Of a stretch of DNA of 64,000 nucleotides, positions 29,952 through 41,625 are shown in pieces. The stretch is taken from NCBI RefSeq assembly GCF_011045835.1, contig NZ_CP047349.1, positions 1,488,001-1,552,000 on the forward strand. The letters run 5' to 3'. This DNA comes from Proteus terrae subsp. cibarius. Lineage in GTDB: Bacteria > Pseudomonadota > Gammaproteobacteria > Enterobacterales > Enterobacteriaceae. Both the position numbers and the translations under genes were made by a program. Positions within the stretch are counted from its first letter, which is position 1; each line of letters opens with the position of its first letter. The notes beneath the pieces are model-generated. The model was not told the origin of the DNA and ran no database searches. It saw only the letters and a program-made list of their open reading frames with translations.

Positions 29952-30971
29952 ATGGGTCCGGTAATGCTTGATGTTGAAGGATATGAACTCGATAGTGAAG
30001 AGCGTGAAATTTTAAAGCATCCTCTTGTCGGTGGATTAATCCTTTTTACCCGCAACTTCCACGATGCTGAACAATTAAATGAATTAGTTCGACAAATTCG
30101 TGATGCATCTCATGAGCGCCTTGTGATTGCAGTAGACCAAGAAGGGGGACGAGTACAGCGTTTCCGTGATGGTTTTACACGTATACCGGCCGCTCAATCT
30201 TATGCGGCATTAAATGAAGGTTATCAAGCGAGCCATTTAGCACAAGAAGCTGGATGGTTAATGGCATCAGAAATGATAGCTATGGATATTGATATCAGTT
30301 TTGCGCCTGTACTCGACTTAGGTCATAGCTGTATTGCCATTGGTGAGCGTTCTTTCCATGATTCACCGGAAGTTGCAATGACAATGGCAGAGAGCTTTAT
30401 TAAAGGTATGCGCTCTGCTGGCATGAAATCAACAGGTAAACATTTCCCTGGTCATGGTGCGGTCAGAGCAGATTCTCATAAAGAAACTCCTCGCGATGAT
30501 CGCTCTTTAAATGATATTCGCCAGCGTGATATGTCTATTTTTAAAGATTTTATTCAACGCCAGTTATTAGATGCCATTATGCCAGCTCACGTTATTTATT
30601 CTCAGGTTGATGAGCGTCCAGCTAGTGGTTCATCGTACTGGCTGAAATCCATTTTACGTGAACAATTGGGCTTCCAAGGCGTTATCTTCTCTGATGATTT
30701 ATCGATGGAAGGTGCTGCTATTATGGGAAGTTACGCAGAAAGGGCACAACGTTCACTAGATGCTGGTTGTGATATGCTTTTAGTGTGTAATAACCGAAAA
30801 GGGGCGGTGAGTGTGTTAGATAACCTGCCCTCAGTCAAAGCAGAACGCGTTTCCACATTGTACCATCACCGAGGTCGTTACACATTGAGTGAGCTACAAA
30901 CCTCTGATCGTTGGAAAAAAGCGAATCAGTTGCTGACCCAATTACAGGAGCAATGGCAGGAGCGAGCATGA
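29952..30971 (+). CDS. nagZ: Beta-N-acetylglucosaminidase NagZ
   Basis: A cytoplasmic family GH3 glycosidase that removes GlcNAc from anhydro-muropeptides during cell-wall recycling; its product can induce ampC in species with AmpR. The 339 residues carry the GH3 NagZ signature [18 protein letters not shown] (~163-180), with the catalytic His/Asp dyad, and the nucleophile Asp in [10 protein letters not shown] (~247-256). It overlaps ycfP by ATGA. Confidence 0.97.
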   Translation: MGPVMLDVEGYELDSEEREILKHPLVGGLILFTRNFHDAEQLNELVRQIRDASHERLVIAVDQEGGRVQRFRDGFTRIPAAQSYAALNEGYQASHLAQEAGWLMASEMIAMDIDISFAPVLDLGHSCIAIGERSFHDSPEVAMTMAESFIKGMRSAGMKSTGKHFPGHGAVRADSHKETPRDDRSLNDIRQRDMSIFKDFIQRQLLDAIMPAHVIYSQVDERPASGSSYWLKSILREQLGFQGVIFSDDLSMEGAAIMGSYAERAQRSLDAGCDMLLVCNNRKGAVSVLDNLPSVKAERVSTLYHHRGRYTLSELQTSDRWKKANQLLTQLQEQWQERA

Positions 30972-31507
30972 TTATATATTTACATGGTTTTGATTCCACA
31001 AGTCCTGGAAATCATGAGAAAGTTTTACAGCTACAGTTTATTGATCCTGATGTCCGTTTTTTAAGCTACAGTACGTTGCATCCTCGTCATGACATGCAAC
31101 ACTTACTGAAAGAAACGGATAAAGTGATTAAATCCACGAAAGAGCCTGTATTAATTTGTGGCGTAGGATTAGGTGGATATTGGGCAGAGCGTATTGGTTT
31201 CTTATGTAATATTCGTCAGGTAATGATTAACCCTAATCTTTTTCCTTACGAAAACATGACAGACAAAATCGACAGACCTGAAGAATATTTAGATATTGCA
31301 ACGAAATGTATTAAAGATTTTCGTTCTAAAAACAAAGATAACGCTTTAGTGATTTTATCTCGTAATGATGAGATTTTAGATAATCAGCGTTCCGCTGATG
31401 AATTATCGCCTTATTACTCTGTCATTTGGGATGAAGTGCAAACGCATAAATTTAAGAGCCTCTCTGAGCATCTATTTAAAATTAAAGCGTTTAATAGCAA
31501 AAACTAA
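30968..31507 (+). CDS. ycfP: YcfP family alpha/beta-hydrolase-like protein
   Basis: A 179-residue UPF0227 protein. It starts [18 protein letters not shown] and contains [14 protein letters not shown], a GxGxG variant of the nucleophile elbow in which the usual Ser is absent, so hydrolase activity is doubtful. C-terminal [12 protein letters not shown] supplies the expected His. The start overlaps the nagZ stop (ATGA). Function unknown; conserved neighbour of nagZ and ndh. Confidence 0.92.
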   Translation: MIIYLHGFDSTSPGNHEKVLQLQFIDPDVRFLSYSTLHPRHDMQHLLKETDKVIKSTKEPVLICGVGLGGYWAERIGFLCNIRQVMINPNLFPYENMTDKIDRPEEYLDIATKCIKDFRSKNKDNALVILSRNDEILDNQRSADELSPYYSVIWDEVQTHKFKSLSEHLFKIKAFNSKN

Positions 31508-31525
31508 GGCTAAAGTCATATGTTT

Positions 31526-31559
31526 AAAATGGATGGTGTTTGTTCCATCCATTTTTTTG
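31526..31559 (+). terminator. Rho-independent terminator after ycfP
   Basis: AAAATGGATGG pairs with CCATCCATTTT around an 8-nt loop, followed by T's. Confidence 0.88.
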
Positions 31560-31963
31560 TCTAATGTAGCTAAAAATGCTCATACTTTCCTTTCTATCTA
31601 TCTTTTTTCAACATTTGTTTTGATCCTTTATTTTTATCATTTCAATTATCACGACTGATTTGAACAGGTCTCTTTATCCTTGTTGTTTTAATTCATTGTA
31701 TTTATTAATAAAAATGAATACCCCTGTGTTTTTAATGGTGATTTATTCATCACTCAAAGGCAAAAAACGACTCTATTTTTCAAAAAATAGATATGAATAT
31801 TCAAATATTTTTGATATAAATCAATTTTGGTATGACCATCTTTCCAATTAACTTGTTTAAGAACAAAAATAACAGCCGAAACGATTTAACTGTCGTTATT
31901 TAAGTAGATTTCACTAAGGCTATTTAAATAACAACAGTAAATATCTTTATGGAGTGACGTTAA
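31560..31963. other. Intergenic region upstream of ndh
   Basis: About 400 bp, very AT-rich. It should contain the ndh promoter and its oxygen/FNR control sites, but I see no clear FNR dyad. Short open frames here have no ribosome-binding site or recognisable product. Confidence 0.5.
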
Positions 31964-33271
31964 ATGTCATTAAAAAAAATTGTTATTGTCGGTGGTGGCG
32001 CGGGTGGTTTAGAACTGGCGACCAAATTAGGCAATAAATTAGGACGCAGCAAAAAAGCAGAAATTACCTTAGTGGATCGCAACAATAGCCATTTATGGAA
32101 ACCCCTGCTACATGAAGTGGCAACGGGCTCTTTAGATGATGGTGTTGATGCTTTAAGCTACCTAGCACACGGTTATAACCATCATTTCAATTTCCAATTA
32201 GGCTCATTAACGGGGCTTGATCGTGAACAGAAAAACATCACACTGGCTGCTATTTATAACGAAGAGCAAGAGCTACTCGTACCTGAACGCACGTTAGACT
32301 ACGATATTTTAGTGATGGCATTAGGCAGTAAATCAAACGATTTTGGTACACCTGGTATTAAAGAAAACTGCATTTTCTTGGATAGTCCGCAACAAGCACA
32401 TCGTTTCCATAACGAAATGTTGAATTTGTTCTTAAAATACTCAGCAGATACCAATGCACAAGAAGAAAATCGTAAGGTAAATATTGCGATTGTGGGTGGT
32501 GGTGCTACGGGTGTTGAGCTTTCGGCTGAATTGCATAATGCAGTACGCCAACTTAATAGCTATGGATTAAAAAAATTAGCGCCTTCAGCATTAAATATTA
32601 CGTTAGTTGAAGCAGGAGAACGTATTTTACCTGCATTACCTGTGCGTATTTCTAGTGCTGCACATCAAGAATTAACAAAATTAGGCGTACGAGTGATGAC
32701 CAAAACTATGGTCACAAGCGCAGATGATGGTGGATTAAACACCAAAGAAGGTGAGCATATTGATGCTGACTTAATGGTGTGGGCAGCAGGTATTAAAGCA
32801 CCTGATTTTATGAAAGAGATTGCAGGTCTAGAAACCAACCGTATTAATCAGTTAGTTGTTAAACCCACCTTACAAACAACTTTAGATGACTCTATCTTTG
32901 CGATTGGTGACTGTGCATCTTGTCCACGAAAAGAAGGGGGGTTTGTTCCTCCAAGAGCACAATCCGCTCATCAAATGGCAAGTCGTTGTTACAGCAATAT
33001 TTTAGCAATGTTAAAAGATAAACCGCTAAAAGATTATGTGTTTACCGATCATGGTTCACTTGTTTCACTTTCTAAGTTCAGTACTGTAGGGAGTTTAATG
33101 GGAAATTTGATGAAGGGCGATATGATGATCGAAGGGCGCATTGCGCGGATTGTTTATATCTCTTTATATCGAATGCATCAGATTGCTTTGCATGGTTACA
33201 TCAAAACAGGGCTTATGATGCTAGTAGGATCAATCAATCGAGTGATTAGACCTAAGTTGAAACTTCATTAA
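31964..33271 (+). CDS. ndh: NADH:quinone reductase II
   Basis: A single-subunit, non-proton-pumping respiratory NADH dehydrogenase at the inner membrane. The 435 residues show the FAD-binding motif [18 protein letters not shown] (~6-23), the NADH-binding [15 protein letters not shown] (~174-188) and [10 protein letters not shown] (~305-314). The C-terminal amphipathic segment binds the membrane. Start ATG follows GGAGTGACGTTAA. Monocistronic with its own terminator. Confidence 0.97.
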   Translation: MSLKKIVIVGGGAGGLELATKLGNKLGRSKKAEITLVDRNNSHLWKPLLHEVATGSLDDGVDALSYLAHGYNHHFNFQLGSLTGLDREQKNITLAAIYNEEQELLVPERTLDYDILVMALGSKSNDFGTPGIKENCIFLDSPQQAHRFHNEMLNLFLKYSADTNAQEENRKVNIAIVGGGATGVELSAELHNAVRQLNSYGLKKLAPSALNITLVEAGERILPALPVRISSAAHQELTKLGVRVMTKTMVTSADDGGLNTKEGEHIDADLMVWAAGIKAPDFMKEIAGLETNRINQLVVKPTLQTTLDDSIFAIGDCASCPRKEGGFVPPRAQSAHQMASRCYSNILAMLKDKPLKDYVFTDHGSLVSLSKFSTVGSLMGNLMKGDMMIEGRIARIVYISLYRMHQIALHGYIKTGLMMLVGSINRVIRPKLKLH

Positions 33272-33312
33272 TTTATCTTTTGCTTTGTAGATAAGACAAA
33301 AGTTACCTTTTT

Positions 33313-33341
33313 AAACCCTCATATAATATGAGGGTTTTTTA
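33313..33341 (+). terminator. Rho-independent terminator of ndh
   Basis: AAACCCTCATA pairs with TATGAGGGTTT around a short AT loop, followed by six T. Confidence 0.9.
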
Positions 33342-34125
33342 TCTATTTTTTCTTTTAAATTAAATAATTAAATGAGAATATCTAAATAAGGTAAATAATC
33401 TTAGCATAAAGCACTAGATGATTTATCTGTTTATATCGAAAATAACCAATAACTCTAAAGCTCAATAGAACAATGATAAATATAATTTTATTATTAAGGT
33501 TAAACTTGTAATATTAAAGATAGTATTTGTTTTTATTTATTACGCTAAATTATTTAAGACTTTTCTTAAATAAAAAATGGTGTTTAATTCATTAATTCAT
33601 CAAATAAAATGTTATGGTATTTCGTAGACTTGTATTAGAAAGATAATAAGTGAAAATTATTAGAGATAAGCTTAACTTGTTATTTTTACTCGTATTTAAG
33701 TGAGTAAAATAATTTTACAAATCTTAAAAGTAAATTTTATGATATGAGTTAAATATGAAATATCTCCTATTTTTAGGCGACATTTGTTAACTTGGTGTTA
33801 TCATAATGCTATATTATAAATAGTATAACGATTTCTATTTTTTCAGCTTAATAAATTAAGAGCTATCTTAATATAATGTGTAAGTCTTAAGAATGTAGTC
33901 AGTATTTATTTAATTAAGTAATTAAAACAGAAATAAGTGGTGTATTTAACATGTCATAAATACGTAGTTTACTTATTATGTTAATCAGCATGGATGTTGA
34001 ATTAAGCTATCAGATAAGAGAATTCATTTATTGAATACTAAATATATTAGCCAGTTAGGGTGAAATAGTGGCTTTTATTACGTATCTGTGGCAATTAAGG
34101 ATAAGACAAATAAAAAGGGGTAAAA
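33342..34125. other. Long AT-rich intergenic region between ndh and the ycfJ-like gene
   Basis: About 780 bp of strongly AT-rich sequence without a credible ORF. It resembles an H-NS-silenced or degraded spacer. I found no recognisable RNA, dyad or mobile element. Confidence 0.5.
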
Positions 34126-34626
34126 GTGGGTGTTAATGTCAGAAAGTACACACTAATAGGACTAATCATTGTATTAGCTATTCTTTCATTTATTGCATGG
34201 AGGTGGGTATTTCCTCAGCCTCAATACGCTCATGTCGTTTCAGCAACACCTATTAAATCGACCGTTTTTGTGACAGAAGAGTATTGTCATCGAATTGGCT
34301 TACCTACACCTTTTACACCAGAAAAATTGTCACGATTTCATCCTGCAGAGCAAGAGTGTCGAGTGTTTTATATGATTGAAGCACTTAATAACAGCAATAT
34401 TGCTAATTTCCCTTATCCTCAATTTAAAGAGTGCATTCCAATTTATCGTCAAGAGCGCAGAATTGTGGGTTATGATGTGCTTTATACTATTGATGGAACA
34501 CCAGGCAAAGTACGAACTACATTTAAACCAGGTGAAGTTATCGCGTTAGATTCTGATGGTAGGCTGATTTTAGAACAAGAACCTTATTGCTCTATGAATG
34601 AAAAAGTGCCTTGTCGCAAAGAATAA
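34126..34626 (+). CDS. YcfJ-like envelope protein lacking the glycine-zipper domain
   Basis: A 166-residue protein with one N-terminal membrane segment (~8-26). Two parts match E. coli YcfJ: the segment after the anchor, QYAHVVSATPIKSTV (33-47), and the C-terminal module VGYDVLYTIDGTPGKVRT through IALDSDGRLIL (~114-152). The glycine-zipper (17-kDa antigen-like) domain that sits between them in YcfJ is missing. It is replaced by a Cys-containing segment without Gly repeats (EEYCHRIGLPTPFTPEKL...). The position after ndh also matches ycfJ. Start is GTG 34126, five bases after AAAAGGGG. Four to five cysteines suggest disulfides. Function unknown. Confidence 0.8.
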   Translation: MGVNVRKYTLIGLIIVLAILSFIAWRWVFPQPQYAHVVSATPIKSTVFVTEEYCHRIGLPTPFTPEKLSRFHPAEQECRVFYMIEALNNSNIANFPYPQFKECIPIYRQERRIVGYDVLYTIDGTPGKVRTTFKPGEVIALDSDGRLILEQEPYCSMNEKVPCRKE

Positions 34627-34644
34627 ACCTAATGATATAAAAAG

Positions 34645-34680
34645 AAAGGCGTAATGAAGTTACTTCCATTACGCCTTTTT
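34645..34680. terminator. Bidirectional terminator between the ycfJ-like gene and mfd
   Basis: AAAGGCGTAATG pairs perfectly with CATTACGCCTTT across a 10-nt loop, with T's on one side and A's on the other. Confidence 0.9.
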
Positions 34681-34696
34681 GTTGATCTAATAACCA

Positions 34697-37600
34697 TTAG
34701 AGAGTGGTTATTTTATGTTCATCAAATGCACTTAACATATTATCAATAAAAGTAAGTCGTTTTTCACGCTCAGTTAAATCTGTAATAAATTTCAGTTTTG
34801 ATGGACCATCTAAGCGGAAAATGGCTGGTTGCTCCTGAAGTAAGCTGATTAAATAGCCTGGATCAACTTTGTTTTTCTCTCCAAACTCAATAAAGCCGCC
34901 TTTATCATGTGCTTCAATTCGGGTGATACCTAAGCTCATCGCATTTAAGCGAATAGCGGCATTACGCAATAGATAACGTCCAGCATCAGGCAATTTACCA
35001 AATCTATCAATTAACTCTGCTCTTAGATCATTAAGCTCTGTTAAGTCGATAGCACTAGCGATTCGCTTATAGAATGAAAGTCTGACATTTACATCAGGAA
35101 TATAATCATCAGGCAACAAGGCTGGCATTCTTAATTCAATTTCAGTTTGTTGATTGGTGAGATCTTCAAGTGATGGCTCTCTACCTTCTTTAAGTGCTTC
35201 TACGGCGCTTTCTAGTAATTCCATATAAAGTGAGAAACCAACGGTATTCATTTGACCGCTTTGTTCTTCACCTAGTAATTCACCTGCACCTCGAATTTCT
35301 AAGTCATGAGTTGCTAATGCAAAACCTGCACCCAGATCTTCCAGCGAAGCAATTGCTTCTAAACGTTTATGAGCATCCTTTGTCATTGCTTTCGGATGTG
35401 GCGTCAACAAATAAGCATAAGCTTGATGATGAGAACGACCTACACGACCACGTAATTGGTGTAATTGTGCTAAGCCAAAATGGTCTGCCCGTTCAATAAT
35501 AATGGTATTTGCAGTGGGTATATCTATACCTGTTTCAATAATTGTGGTGCAAAGTAATACATTAAAACGCTGATGATGGAAATCATTCATCACACGCTCA
35601 AGTTCACGTTCCCGCATTTGCCCGTGACCAATACCTATACGCGCTTCAGGAACGAGTGTAGCCAGTCTCTCGCGGGCTTTTTCGATATTTTCAACATCGT
35701 TATACAAATAATAAACTTGTCCGCCACGCAAGGTTTCACGCAAGATAGCTTCACGCACCACTAAATCATCATACTCACGAACGAATGTTTTCACGGATAA
35801 GCGACGTGCTGGAGGTGTTGCAATAATAGAAAGATCACGCATGCCACTCATTGCCATATTCAGTGTACGAGGAATAGGTGTTGCGGTTAGCGTTAAAATA
35901 TCGACATTTGCGCGCATAGCTTTGATACGCTCTTTGTGACGAACTCCAAAGCGGTGCTCTTCATCGACAATTAATAACCCTAAATCTTTCCATTGAATAT
36001 TCGGTTGAAGGAGTTTGTGTGTACCAATCACAATATCAATTGTTCCTTCAGCCAGTTTTTCTGTGGTTTGTTGTTGCTCTTTTGCACTACGAAAACGCGA
36101 GATCATCTCAATATTAACGGGCCAATTAGCAAAACGATCACGGAAATTATCAAAATGTTGCTGAGCTAATAGGGTAGTTGGTACTAAAATGGCGACTTGC
36201 TTATTGTTGTTAACTGCAAGAAAAGCGGCACGCATCGCAACTTCTGTTTTACCAAATCCGACATCACCACAGACGAGTCTATCCATTGAAATAGCTTGGC
36301 ACATATCGCTAAGTACTGCATTGATAGCCATTTCTTGATCAGGCGTTGTTTCAAAAGGAAAACTTTGACGGAAAGATTGGTACTGCTCTTTGTCCATTTT
36401 AAAGGCAAAGCCTGTTTTTACTTCACGTTGAGCATACACATCTAATAACTCGGCTGCGACATCACGTACCTTTTCAGCGGCTTTTTGACGAGCTCTTACC
36501 CATGCATCGCCGCCCAATTTATGTAATGGGGCATTTTCATCTGCACCACCAGAATAACGGCTGATCAAATGCAGTGATGAAACAGGAACATAAAGCTTGT
36601 CATTACCTGCGTAGCTTAACATCAAATATTCAGCTTTAACGCCACCCGCTTCTAGGGTTGTCATACCTTGATAACGACCAACACCATGCTGAAGATGAAC
36701 AACAGGTTGCCCTATGCTTAATTCAGCAAGGTTACGAATTAAGGTATCTGTATTGATGGCGCGGCGATTGTCTTGGCGGCGGCGATTAATGCGTTCACCT
36801 AACATATCGCTTTCACAGATCATGGCTAACTGGCGATGGTTATCAATAAAACCATGCTCTGCAGCACCAATGATAAAGTAAAAGCCTTTCTCTTGGGCGT
36901 CAGATAATTCAATGATCTGCTTGGGTACTATTTTTATCCGTGATAAAAGCTCTTGTACAGTTTCGCGTCGACCTTCACTTTCAACAGAGAAAATCACACT
37001 ACCTGAAAATTGTTCTTGGAATCGGCGTAAGTTATCTAAAGGTGATTTGCTTTGCGCGTTAATCGATAAATCAGGAAGAGGTTGATAGCCTAAATTGGTC
37101 TGTCCTGCTTTTTCTGGCAACGTTTCTGTTTTAAGTTGAATACGAGGCCACTGTTTTAATTCTTTATTAAACTTATCAACATTTAGCCAAATATCATCCG
37201 GTGGTAACAGTGGTCGCATAGGATCAACACGACGACTTTCAAAACGTTGATTGATGTCCTGCCAAAATTTTTCTGCAAAATCTTGCAGATCTTGCGTCAC
37301 TATCAATGTATTTTTAGGGAAATAAGCAAATAAGTTAGATAAAGGCTGTTCAAAAAATAGGGATTGCCAATATTCAATTCCCGTTGGCAATATGTGTTTA
37401 CTTACTTGCTGATAAATATGTTCAGGATCACGTCTTACATCAAACCGCGCGCGCCATTGGCTACGGAAAATCTCTATCGCATTTGTATCTGTTGGGAATT
37501 CATGGGCAGGCAGTAAATTAATTTGATCAACTTCTGTTAATGTCCGTTGTGTGTCGACATCAAAAGTACGCAGGCTATCTATTTCATCATCGAAAAAATC

Positions 37601-38146
37601 AATACGATAAGGAAATTCACTTCCCATCGGAAATAAGTCTAATAATGCACCACGCGTTGCGTATTCCCCATGCTCTAATACTTGTTCGACATGGCGATAT
37701 CCCGCTTCATCTAATGTTTTACGTAAATTATCACGAGAAAGTATCTCTCCTTTTTGCATTACCAACGCATGACTTGCGAGATAATCAGTAGGGCAGACTT
37801 TCTGCATTAACGTATTGACAGGTAAGATTAAAATTCCCTTGAGAAGTGATGGAATACGGTATAGCGTAGAAAGGCGGTTTGAGATTATTTCTTGGTGAGG
37901 TGAAAAACTGTCGTATGGCAGTGTTTCCCAATCCGATAATGTCTCTACTGGATAATCACAAAACTGACGGATTTCATCTTGTAAACGTAATGCATTTTGC
38001 ATATCACGAGTAACAAGAACGACTAATCCAGAGTGACGTTTGATGATCTCTGCACATTCTAGAGCACAAGCGGCGCCAGTCAGTTGACCTAGCTGACGAG
38101 TATCCCCTTGTTTTATAGGAAGTTGATAACGATATTCTGAGGACAT
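34697..38146 (-). CDS. mfd: Transcription-repair coupling factor Mfd
   Basis: This ATP-driven translocase removes stalled RNA polymerase and recruits UvrA. The ATG at 38146 gives 1149 residues starting MSSEYRYQLPIKQGDTRQLG, matching E. coli (1148); the frame extends 15 codons upstream without homology. The UvrB-like N-terminal module (1-~340) is followed by the RNAP-interacting domain (~480-550). The SF2 motor has Walker A CGDVGFGKTEVA (~625), the DEEH box IVDEEHRFGVRHKE (~727) and the TATPIPRTL and QLRGRVGRS motifs. The C-terminal D7 autoinhibitory domain ends the protein. Confidence 0.97.
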   Translation of the reverse strand: MSSEYRYQLPIKQGDTRQLGQLTGAACALECAEIIKRHSGLVVLVTRDMQNALRLQDEIRQFCDYPVETLSDWETLPYDSFSPHQEIISNRLSTLYRIPSLLKGILILPVNTLMQKVCPTDYLASHALVMQKGEILSRDNLRKTLDEAGYRHVEQVLEHGEYATRGALLDLFPMGSEFPYRIDFFDDEIDSLRTFDVDTQRTLTEVDQINLLPAHEFPTDTNAIEIFRSQWRARFDVRRDPEHIYQQVSKHILPTGIEYWQSLFFEQPLSNLFAYFPKNTLIVTQDLQDFAEKFWQDINQRFESRRVDPMRPLLPPDDIWLNVDKFNKELKQWPRIQLKTETLPEKAGQTNLGYQPLPDLSINAQSKSPLDNLRRFQEQFSGSVIFSVESEGRRETVQELLSRIKIVPKQIIELSDAQEKGFYFIIGAAEHGFIDNHRQLAMICESDMLGERINRRRQDNRRAINTDTLIRNLAELSIGQPVVHLQHGVGRYQGMTTLEAGGVKAEYLMLSYAGNDKLYVPVSSLHLISRYSGGADENAPLHKLGGDAWVRARQKAAEKVRDVAAELLDVYAQREVKTGFAFKMDKEQYQSFRQSFPFETTPDQEMAINAVLSDMCQAISMDRLVCGDVGFGKTEVAMRAAFLAVNNNKQVAILVPTTLLAQQHFDNFRDRFANWPVNIEMISRFRSAKEQQQTTEKLAEGTIDIVIGTHKLLQPNIQWKDLGLLIVDEEHRFGVRHKERIKAMRANVDILTLTATPIPRTLNMAMSGMRDLSIIATPPARRLSVKTFVREYDDLVVREAILRETLRGGQVYYLYNDVENIEKARERLATLVPEARIGIGHGQMRERELERVMNDFHHQRFNVLLCTTIIETGIDIPTANTIIIERADHFGLAQLHQLRGRVGRSHHQAYAYLLTPHPKAMTKDAHKRLEAIASLEDLGAGFALATHDLEIRGAGELLGEEQSGQMNTVGFSLYMELLESAVEALKEGREPSLEDLTNQQTEIELRMPALLPDDYIPDVNVRLSFYKRIASAIDLTELNDLRAELIDRFGKLPDAGRYLLRNAAIRLNAMSLGITRIEAHDKGGFIEFGEKNKVDPGYLISLLQEQPAIFRLDGPSKLKFITDLTEREKRLTFIDNMLSAFDEHKITTL

Positions 38147-38339
38147 AAGCGTGTAATGTGAACTCTTTGTTGTAGTTAACTCCCAACACATCTTTAGCTT
38201 AATGGCTAAAGCTTAAACTGGCGGGCAGGTTAAGATAAAAGAAAAACCACAGTTTGGGAATAGAGTGGTTCCATTCAGTAAGACTACCCTTTATTATCCC
38301 TGAACACTTCGCATTAGCAACAGGAACAGCACAGATTTC

Positions 38340-39542
38340 ATGTACAATTCTGTCTCATTTTATATAGGGCTCCGTTATATGCGGGGTCGTGCGGTCGATA
38401 AGTTCGGTCGCTTCGTCTCATGGCTATCCGCTTTAGGGATTATGTTAGGTGTAGCGGCACTGATCACAGTGACTTCTGTCATGAATGGCTTTGAACGTTC
38501 ATTGCAAGAAAGTATTCTTGCTTATATTCCACAAGCAATCGTGACATCACCTAACGGGCAATTACCCCGAGATTCAAATATAGCTGAAAGATTACTGACG
38601 CGTGAAGGTATCATAAACGTGACCCCTTTAGTAGAAGGTGATGTTGTTTTGCAAAGTAAAGACAATATCAGCGTTGGTGTCATGCTGGGTATAGAAAAAG
38701 AGCAAGATGAACCTTTAACGCAGCATATTCGGTTTGGGGATTTTTCAATGCTGAAAGCGGGCGATTATGGTGTGATTTTAGGTAGTGGCCTCGCTAAACA
38801 GTTAAAAGCAAAAGAGGGGGATAACATCCGCCTTATTGTGCCAAGTGTAAGCCAATTAACGCCAATGGGAAGATTACCTAGCCAACGCTTATTTACTGTT
38901 AAAGGTATTTTCCAAAGTAGTGGTGATGCAGATGCCTCACAAATCTTAGTGAATCAGCAAGATGCAGCACGTTTAATGCGTTATCAGCCGGGGAATATTA
39001 CCGGATGGCGTCTTTTCTTCTCTGATCCTCTTAATATTGAAAAATACAGTGCGCAACCTTTAGATAAAAATCTAAGTTGGAGAGATTGGCGCGAACGTAA
39101 AGGTGAATTTTTCCAAGCTGTTAAAATGGAAAAAAATATGATGGGATTATTATTAAGCTTAATTATCGCAGTGGCGGCTTTTAATATTATTACCTCACTT
39201 TCTTTGTTGGTGATGGAAAAACAAGGTGAAGTTGCTATTTTGCAAACTATGGGTTTAAAACGTTCTCAGATTATGTCTATCTTTATGCTACAAGGTGCAG
39301 GAGCAGGTATTTTAGGGGCGGTAGCTGGTGGCTTGTTAGGCGCATTACTCTCGAGCCAACTAAATGTTATTATGCCAGCAGTAGGACTTATTCCCCAAGG
39401 TGTGGAGTTACCCGCAACACTTGAGTGGGGACGAGTCTTTATGATTGGTTTCTCCGCTATTATCATTTCCCTTTTATCCACTTTATACCCGTCTTGGCGG
39501 GCCGCGGCTATTCAGCCAGCAGAGGCGCTACGTTATGAGTAA
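38340..39542 (+). CDS. lolC: Lipoprotein-releasing ABC transporter permease LolC
   Basis: LolC forms the LolCDE complex that extracts outer-membrane lipoproteins from the inner membrane and hands them to LolA. The 400 residues have the FtsX/MacB layout: TM1 near residues 24-47 ([20 protein letters not shown]), a ~220-residue periplasmic domain including the LolA-binding Hook, then three TM helices (270-390). It overlaps lolD by 8 bp. Confidence 0.97.
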   Translation: MYNSVSFYIGLRYMRGRAVDKFGRFVSWLSALGIMLGVAALITVTSVMNGFERSLQESILAYIPQAIVTSPNGQLPRDSNIAERLLTREGIINVTPLVEGDVVLQSKDNISVGVMLGIEKEQDEPLTQHIRFGDFSMLKAGDYGVILGSGLAKQLKAKEGDNIRLIVPSVSQLTPMGRLPSQRLFTVKGIFQSSGDADASQILVNQQDAARLMRYQPGNITGWRLFFSDPLNIEKYSAQPLDKNLSWRDWRERKGEFFQAVKMEKNMMGLLLSLIIAVAAFNIITSLSLLVMEKQGEVAILQTMGLKRSQIMSIFMLQGAGAGILGAVAGGLLGALLSSQLNVIMPAVGLIPQGVELPATLEWGRVFMIGFSAIIISLLSTLYPSWRAAAIQPAEALRYE

Positions 39543-40293
39543 TTCTTCTTTGAATAAACAGCCAATGGCATCAGAAAAACAAATGCAAATTAACAAAGAT
39601 GGTTTATTGGATTGCCACGCCCTATGTAAACAATACCAAGATGGCTCTATTTCCACAAAAGTGTTGAAATCAGTCTCTTTTAAAATGGATAAGGGCGATT
39701 TTCTTGCCATAGTGGGAAGCTCAGGCTCAGGAAAAAGCACCCTATTACATTTATTGGGTGGGCTCGATTCTCCAACATCAGGTGAAGTCTTTTTTAAAGG
39801 GCAGTCACTTAATAAATTATCCTCTTCTGAAAAAGCAGATCTGCGTAATAGCCAATTAGGTTTTATTTATCAATTTCATCATCTATTACCTGATTTTACA
39901 GCACTTGAAAATGTTGCTATGCCACTAATGATTGGTGGCACGAGCGCTTCAATGGCGAAAGAAAAAGCGATGTCTTTACTTGAATCGGTTGGATTAAAAG
40001 ATCGTGCTCATCATCGTCCTTCAGAGCTTTCTGGTGGTGAGAGACAACGTGTTGCGATTGCAAGAGCATTAGTAAACGATCCTGCATTAGTTCTTGCTGA
40101 TGAACCGACGGGTAATCTTGACCAGAAAAATGCAGAAGGGATTTTCGAATTGTTGATTAAGTTAAACAGAGAAAAACAAACTGCATTTCTGGTCGTCACG
40201 CATGATTTGTCATTGGCTGCTCGTTTTCAGCGCCAACTTGAAATGAAAGATGGTCAACTACAGTCACAAAACGCAATTTCAGGAGTGAAATAA
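39535..40293 (+). CDS. lolD: Lipoprotein-releasing ABC transporter ATPase LolD
   Basis: This is the energy-coupling ATPase of LolCDE. Walker A is [11 protein letters not shown], the Q-loop lies in [13 protein letters not shown], the ABC signature is [15 protein letters not shown], Walker B is [13 protein letters not shown], and the H-loop is VVTHDLSLA. The ATG at 39535 gives 252 residues, ~17 more than E. coli (233); a later Met (MASEK or MQINK) could be the true start. It overlaps lolC by 8 bp and lolE by 1 bp (TAATG), so the three genes are translationally coupled. Confidence 0.96.
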   Translation: MSNSSLNKQPMASEKQMQINKDGLLDCHALCKQYQDGSISTKVLKSVSFKMDKGDFLAIVGSSGSGKSTLLHLLGGLDSPTSGEVFFKGQSLNKLSSSEKADLRNSQLGFIYQFHHLLPDFTALENVAMPLMIGGTSASMAKEKAMSLLESVGLKDRAHHRPSELSGGERQRVAIARALVNDPALVLADEPTGNLDQKNAEGIFELLIKLNREKQTAFLVVTHDLSLAARFQRQLEMKDGQLQSQNAISGVK

Positions 40294-41540
40294 TGGCGCA
40301 ATTGCCACTTGCATTAGTGACCGCATTACGTTTTTCAAGGGGACGAAAACGTGCGGGAATGGTTTCTTTAATTTCAGTTATTTCAACACTGGGCATTATG
40401 CTTGGTGTTGCTGTCTTAATTATTGGCTTAAGTGCCATGAATGGATTTGAACGTGAATTAAAAAATCGCATTTTATCGGTGGTGCCTCACGGGCAAATTT
40501 ATTCAGTAGAGCAGCCATTTATGCAATGGCAATCAGCATTACCTCGTATCGAGAATACTCAAGGTGTTGTCGCTGCTGCTCCTTATGTTTTACTCACAGG
40601 GCTGTTAGAGAAAGGAACAGAGTTAAAGGCAGTACAAGTTATGGGCGTTTCACCTGAGAAGCAAGGTGATATCAGCCTGTTACCTCGATATGTTCAAAAC
40701 AATGCATGGCAAGATTTTAAAGCCGGTAAGCAACAAATTATTATCGGGCAAGGCGTTGCTGATGCACTAAAGATCAAACAGGATGATTGGCTCACCGTAT
40801 TAATTCCTAATAATGATGATCCAACTAAACTTTTACAGCCTAAACGTATTCGCTTACAAGTCAGTGGCATATTTAAACTTAGTGGTATGCTCGATCATCA
40901 ATTAGCGTTAATTCCTTTAGCAGATGCCCAGAAATATATGGATTATGGGCAAGGCATTACTGGGATTGAAGTGAAAACGGTAGATCCTTTTTTCGCCAAT
41001 GAAATTATTCATAATGCAGGTTTAAATAGCAAAGAATATGTTTATGCAAAAAGCTGGATAAGTGATTATGGTTATATGTATAGCGACATTCAGATGATCC
41101 GTAGCATTATGTATTTGTCGATGATCTTAGTGATTGGCGTCGCTTGTTTTAATATTGTCTCAACGCTGATTATGGCGGTAAGAGATAAAAGTAGTGATAT
41201 CGCTATTTTACGAACATTAGGCGCACGAGATAGCCATATTCGTAATATCTTTTTATGGTATGGCTTATTATCAGGCATGATTGGCTGTATCGCTGGTGTG
41301 ATATTTGGTGTGTTGGTTGCTTATAATTTAACGCCATTGGTGTCTGTTATTGAATCATTAACAGGACATAGTGTGTTGTCTGGCGATGTTTATTTCGTTG
41401 ATTTTCTACCTTCAGAAGTTCATTTAATTGACGTTTTCTCTGTATTTATTACCACTGTGATCTTAAGCCTGATTGCAAGTTGGTATCCTGCACGTCGAGC
41501 CACTAAACTAGATCCTGCAAGAATTTTAAGTGGACAATAA
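40293..41540 (+). CDS. lolE: Lipoprotein-releasing ABC transporter permease LolE
   Basis: LolE is the permease that binds the lipoprotein substrate in LolCDE. Its 415 residues share the LolC architecture: TM1 ~25-48 ([21 protein letters not shown]), a large periplasmic domain, and three C-terminal TM helices with [20 protein letters not shown] before TM3. In E. coli nagK follows; here cobB is next. Confidence 0.97.
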   Translation: MAQLPLALVTALRFSRGRKRAGMVSLISVISTLGIMLGVAVLIIGLSAMNGFERELKNRILSVVPHGQIYSVEQPFMQWQSALPRIENTQGVVAAAPYVLLTGLLEKGTELKAVQVMGVSPEKQGDISLLPRYVQNNAWQDFKAGKQQIIIGQGVADALKIKQDDWLTVLIPNNDDPTKLLQPKRIRLQVSGIFKLSGMLDHQLALIPLADAQKYMDYGQGITGIEVKTVDPFFANEIIHNAGLNSKEYVYAKSWISDYGYMYSDIQMIRSIMYLSMILVIGVACFNIVSTLIMAVRDKSSDIAILRTLGARDSHIRNIFLWYGLLSGMIGCIAGVIFGVLVAYNLTPLVSVIESLTGHSVLSGDVYFVDFLPSEVHLIDVFSVFITTVILSLIASWYPARRATKLDPARILSGQ

Positions 41541-41625
41541 GTTTATTGACATACAAAGAAGAAAAAACGCTTAAACTAGTGAAGATAAGAAACGCGATAT
41601 TTAAATTTGAAAACCAAGGATTGTA

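Noticed and set aside
31398-31851. Two open frames after ycfP
   Set aside because: The first overlaps ycfP and its terminator, the second lies in AT-rich spacer; neither has a ribosome-binding site or recognisable composition.
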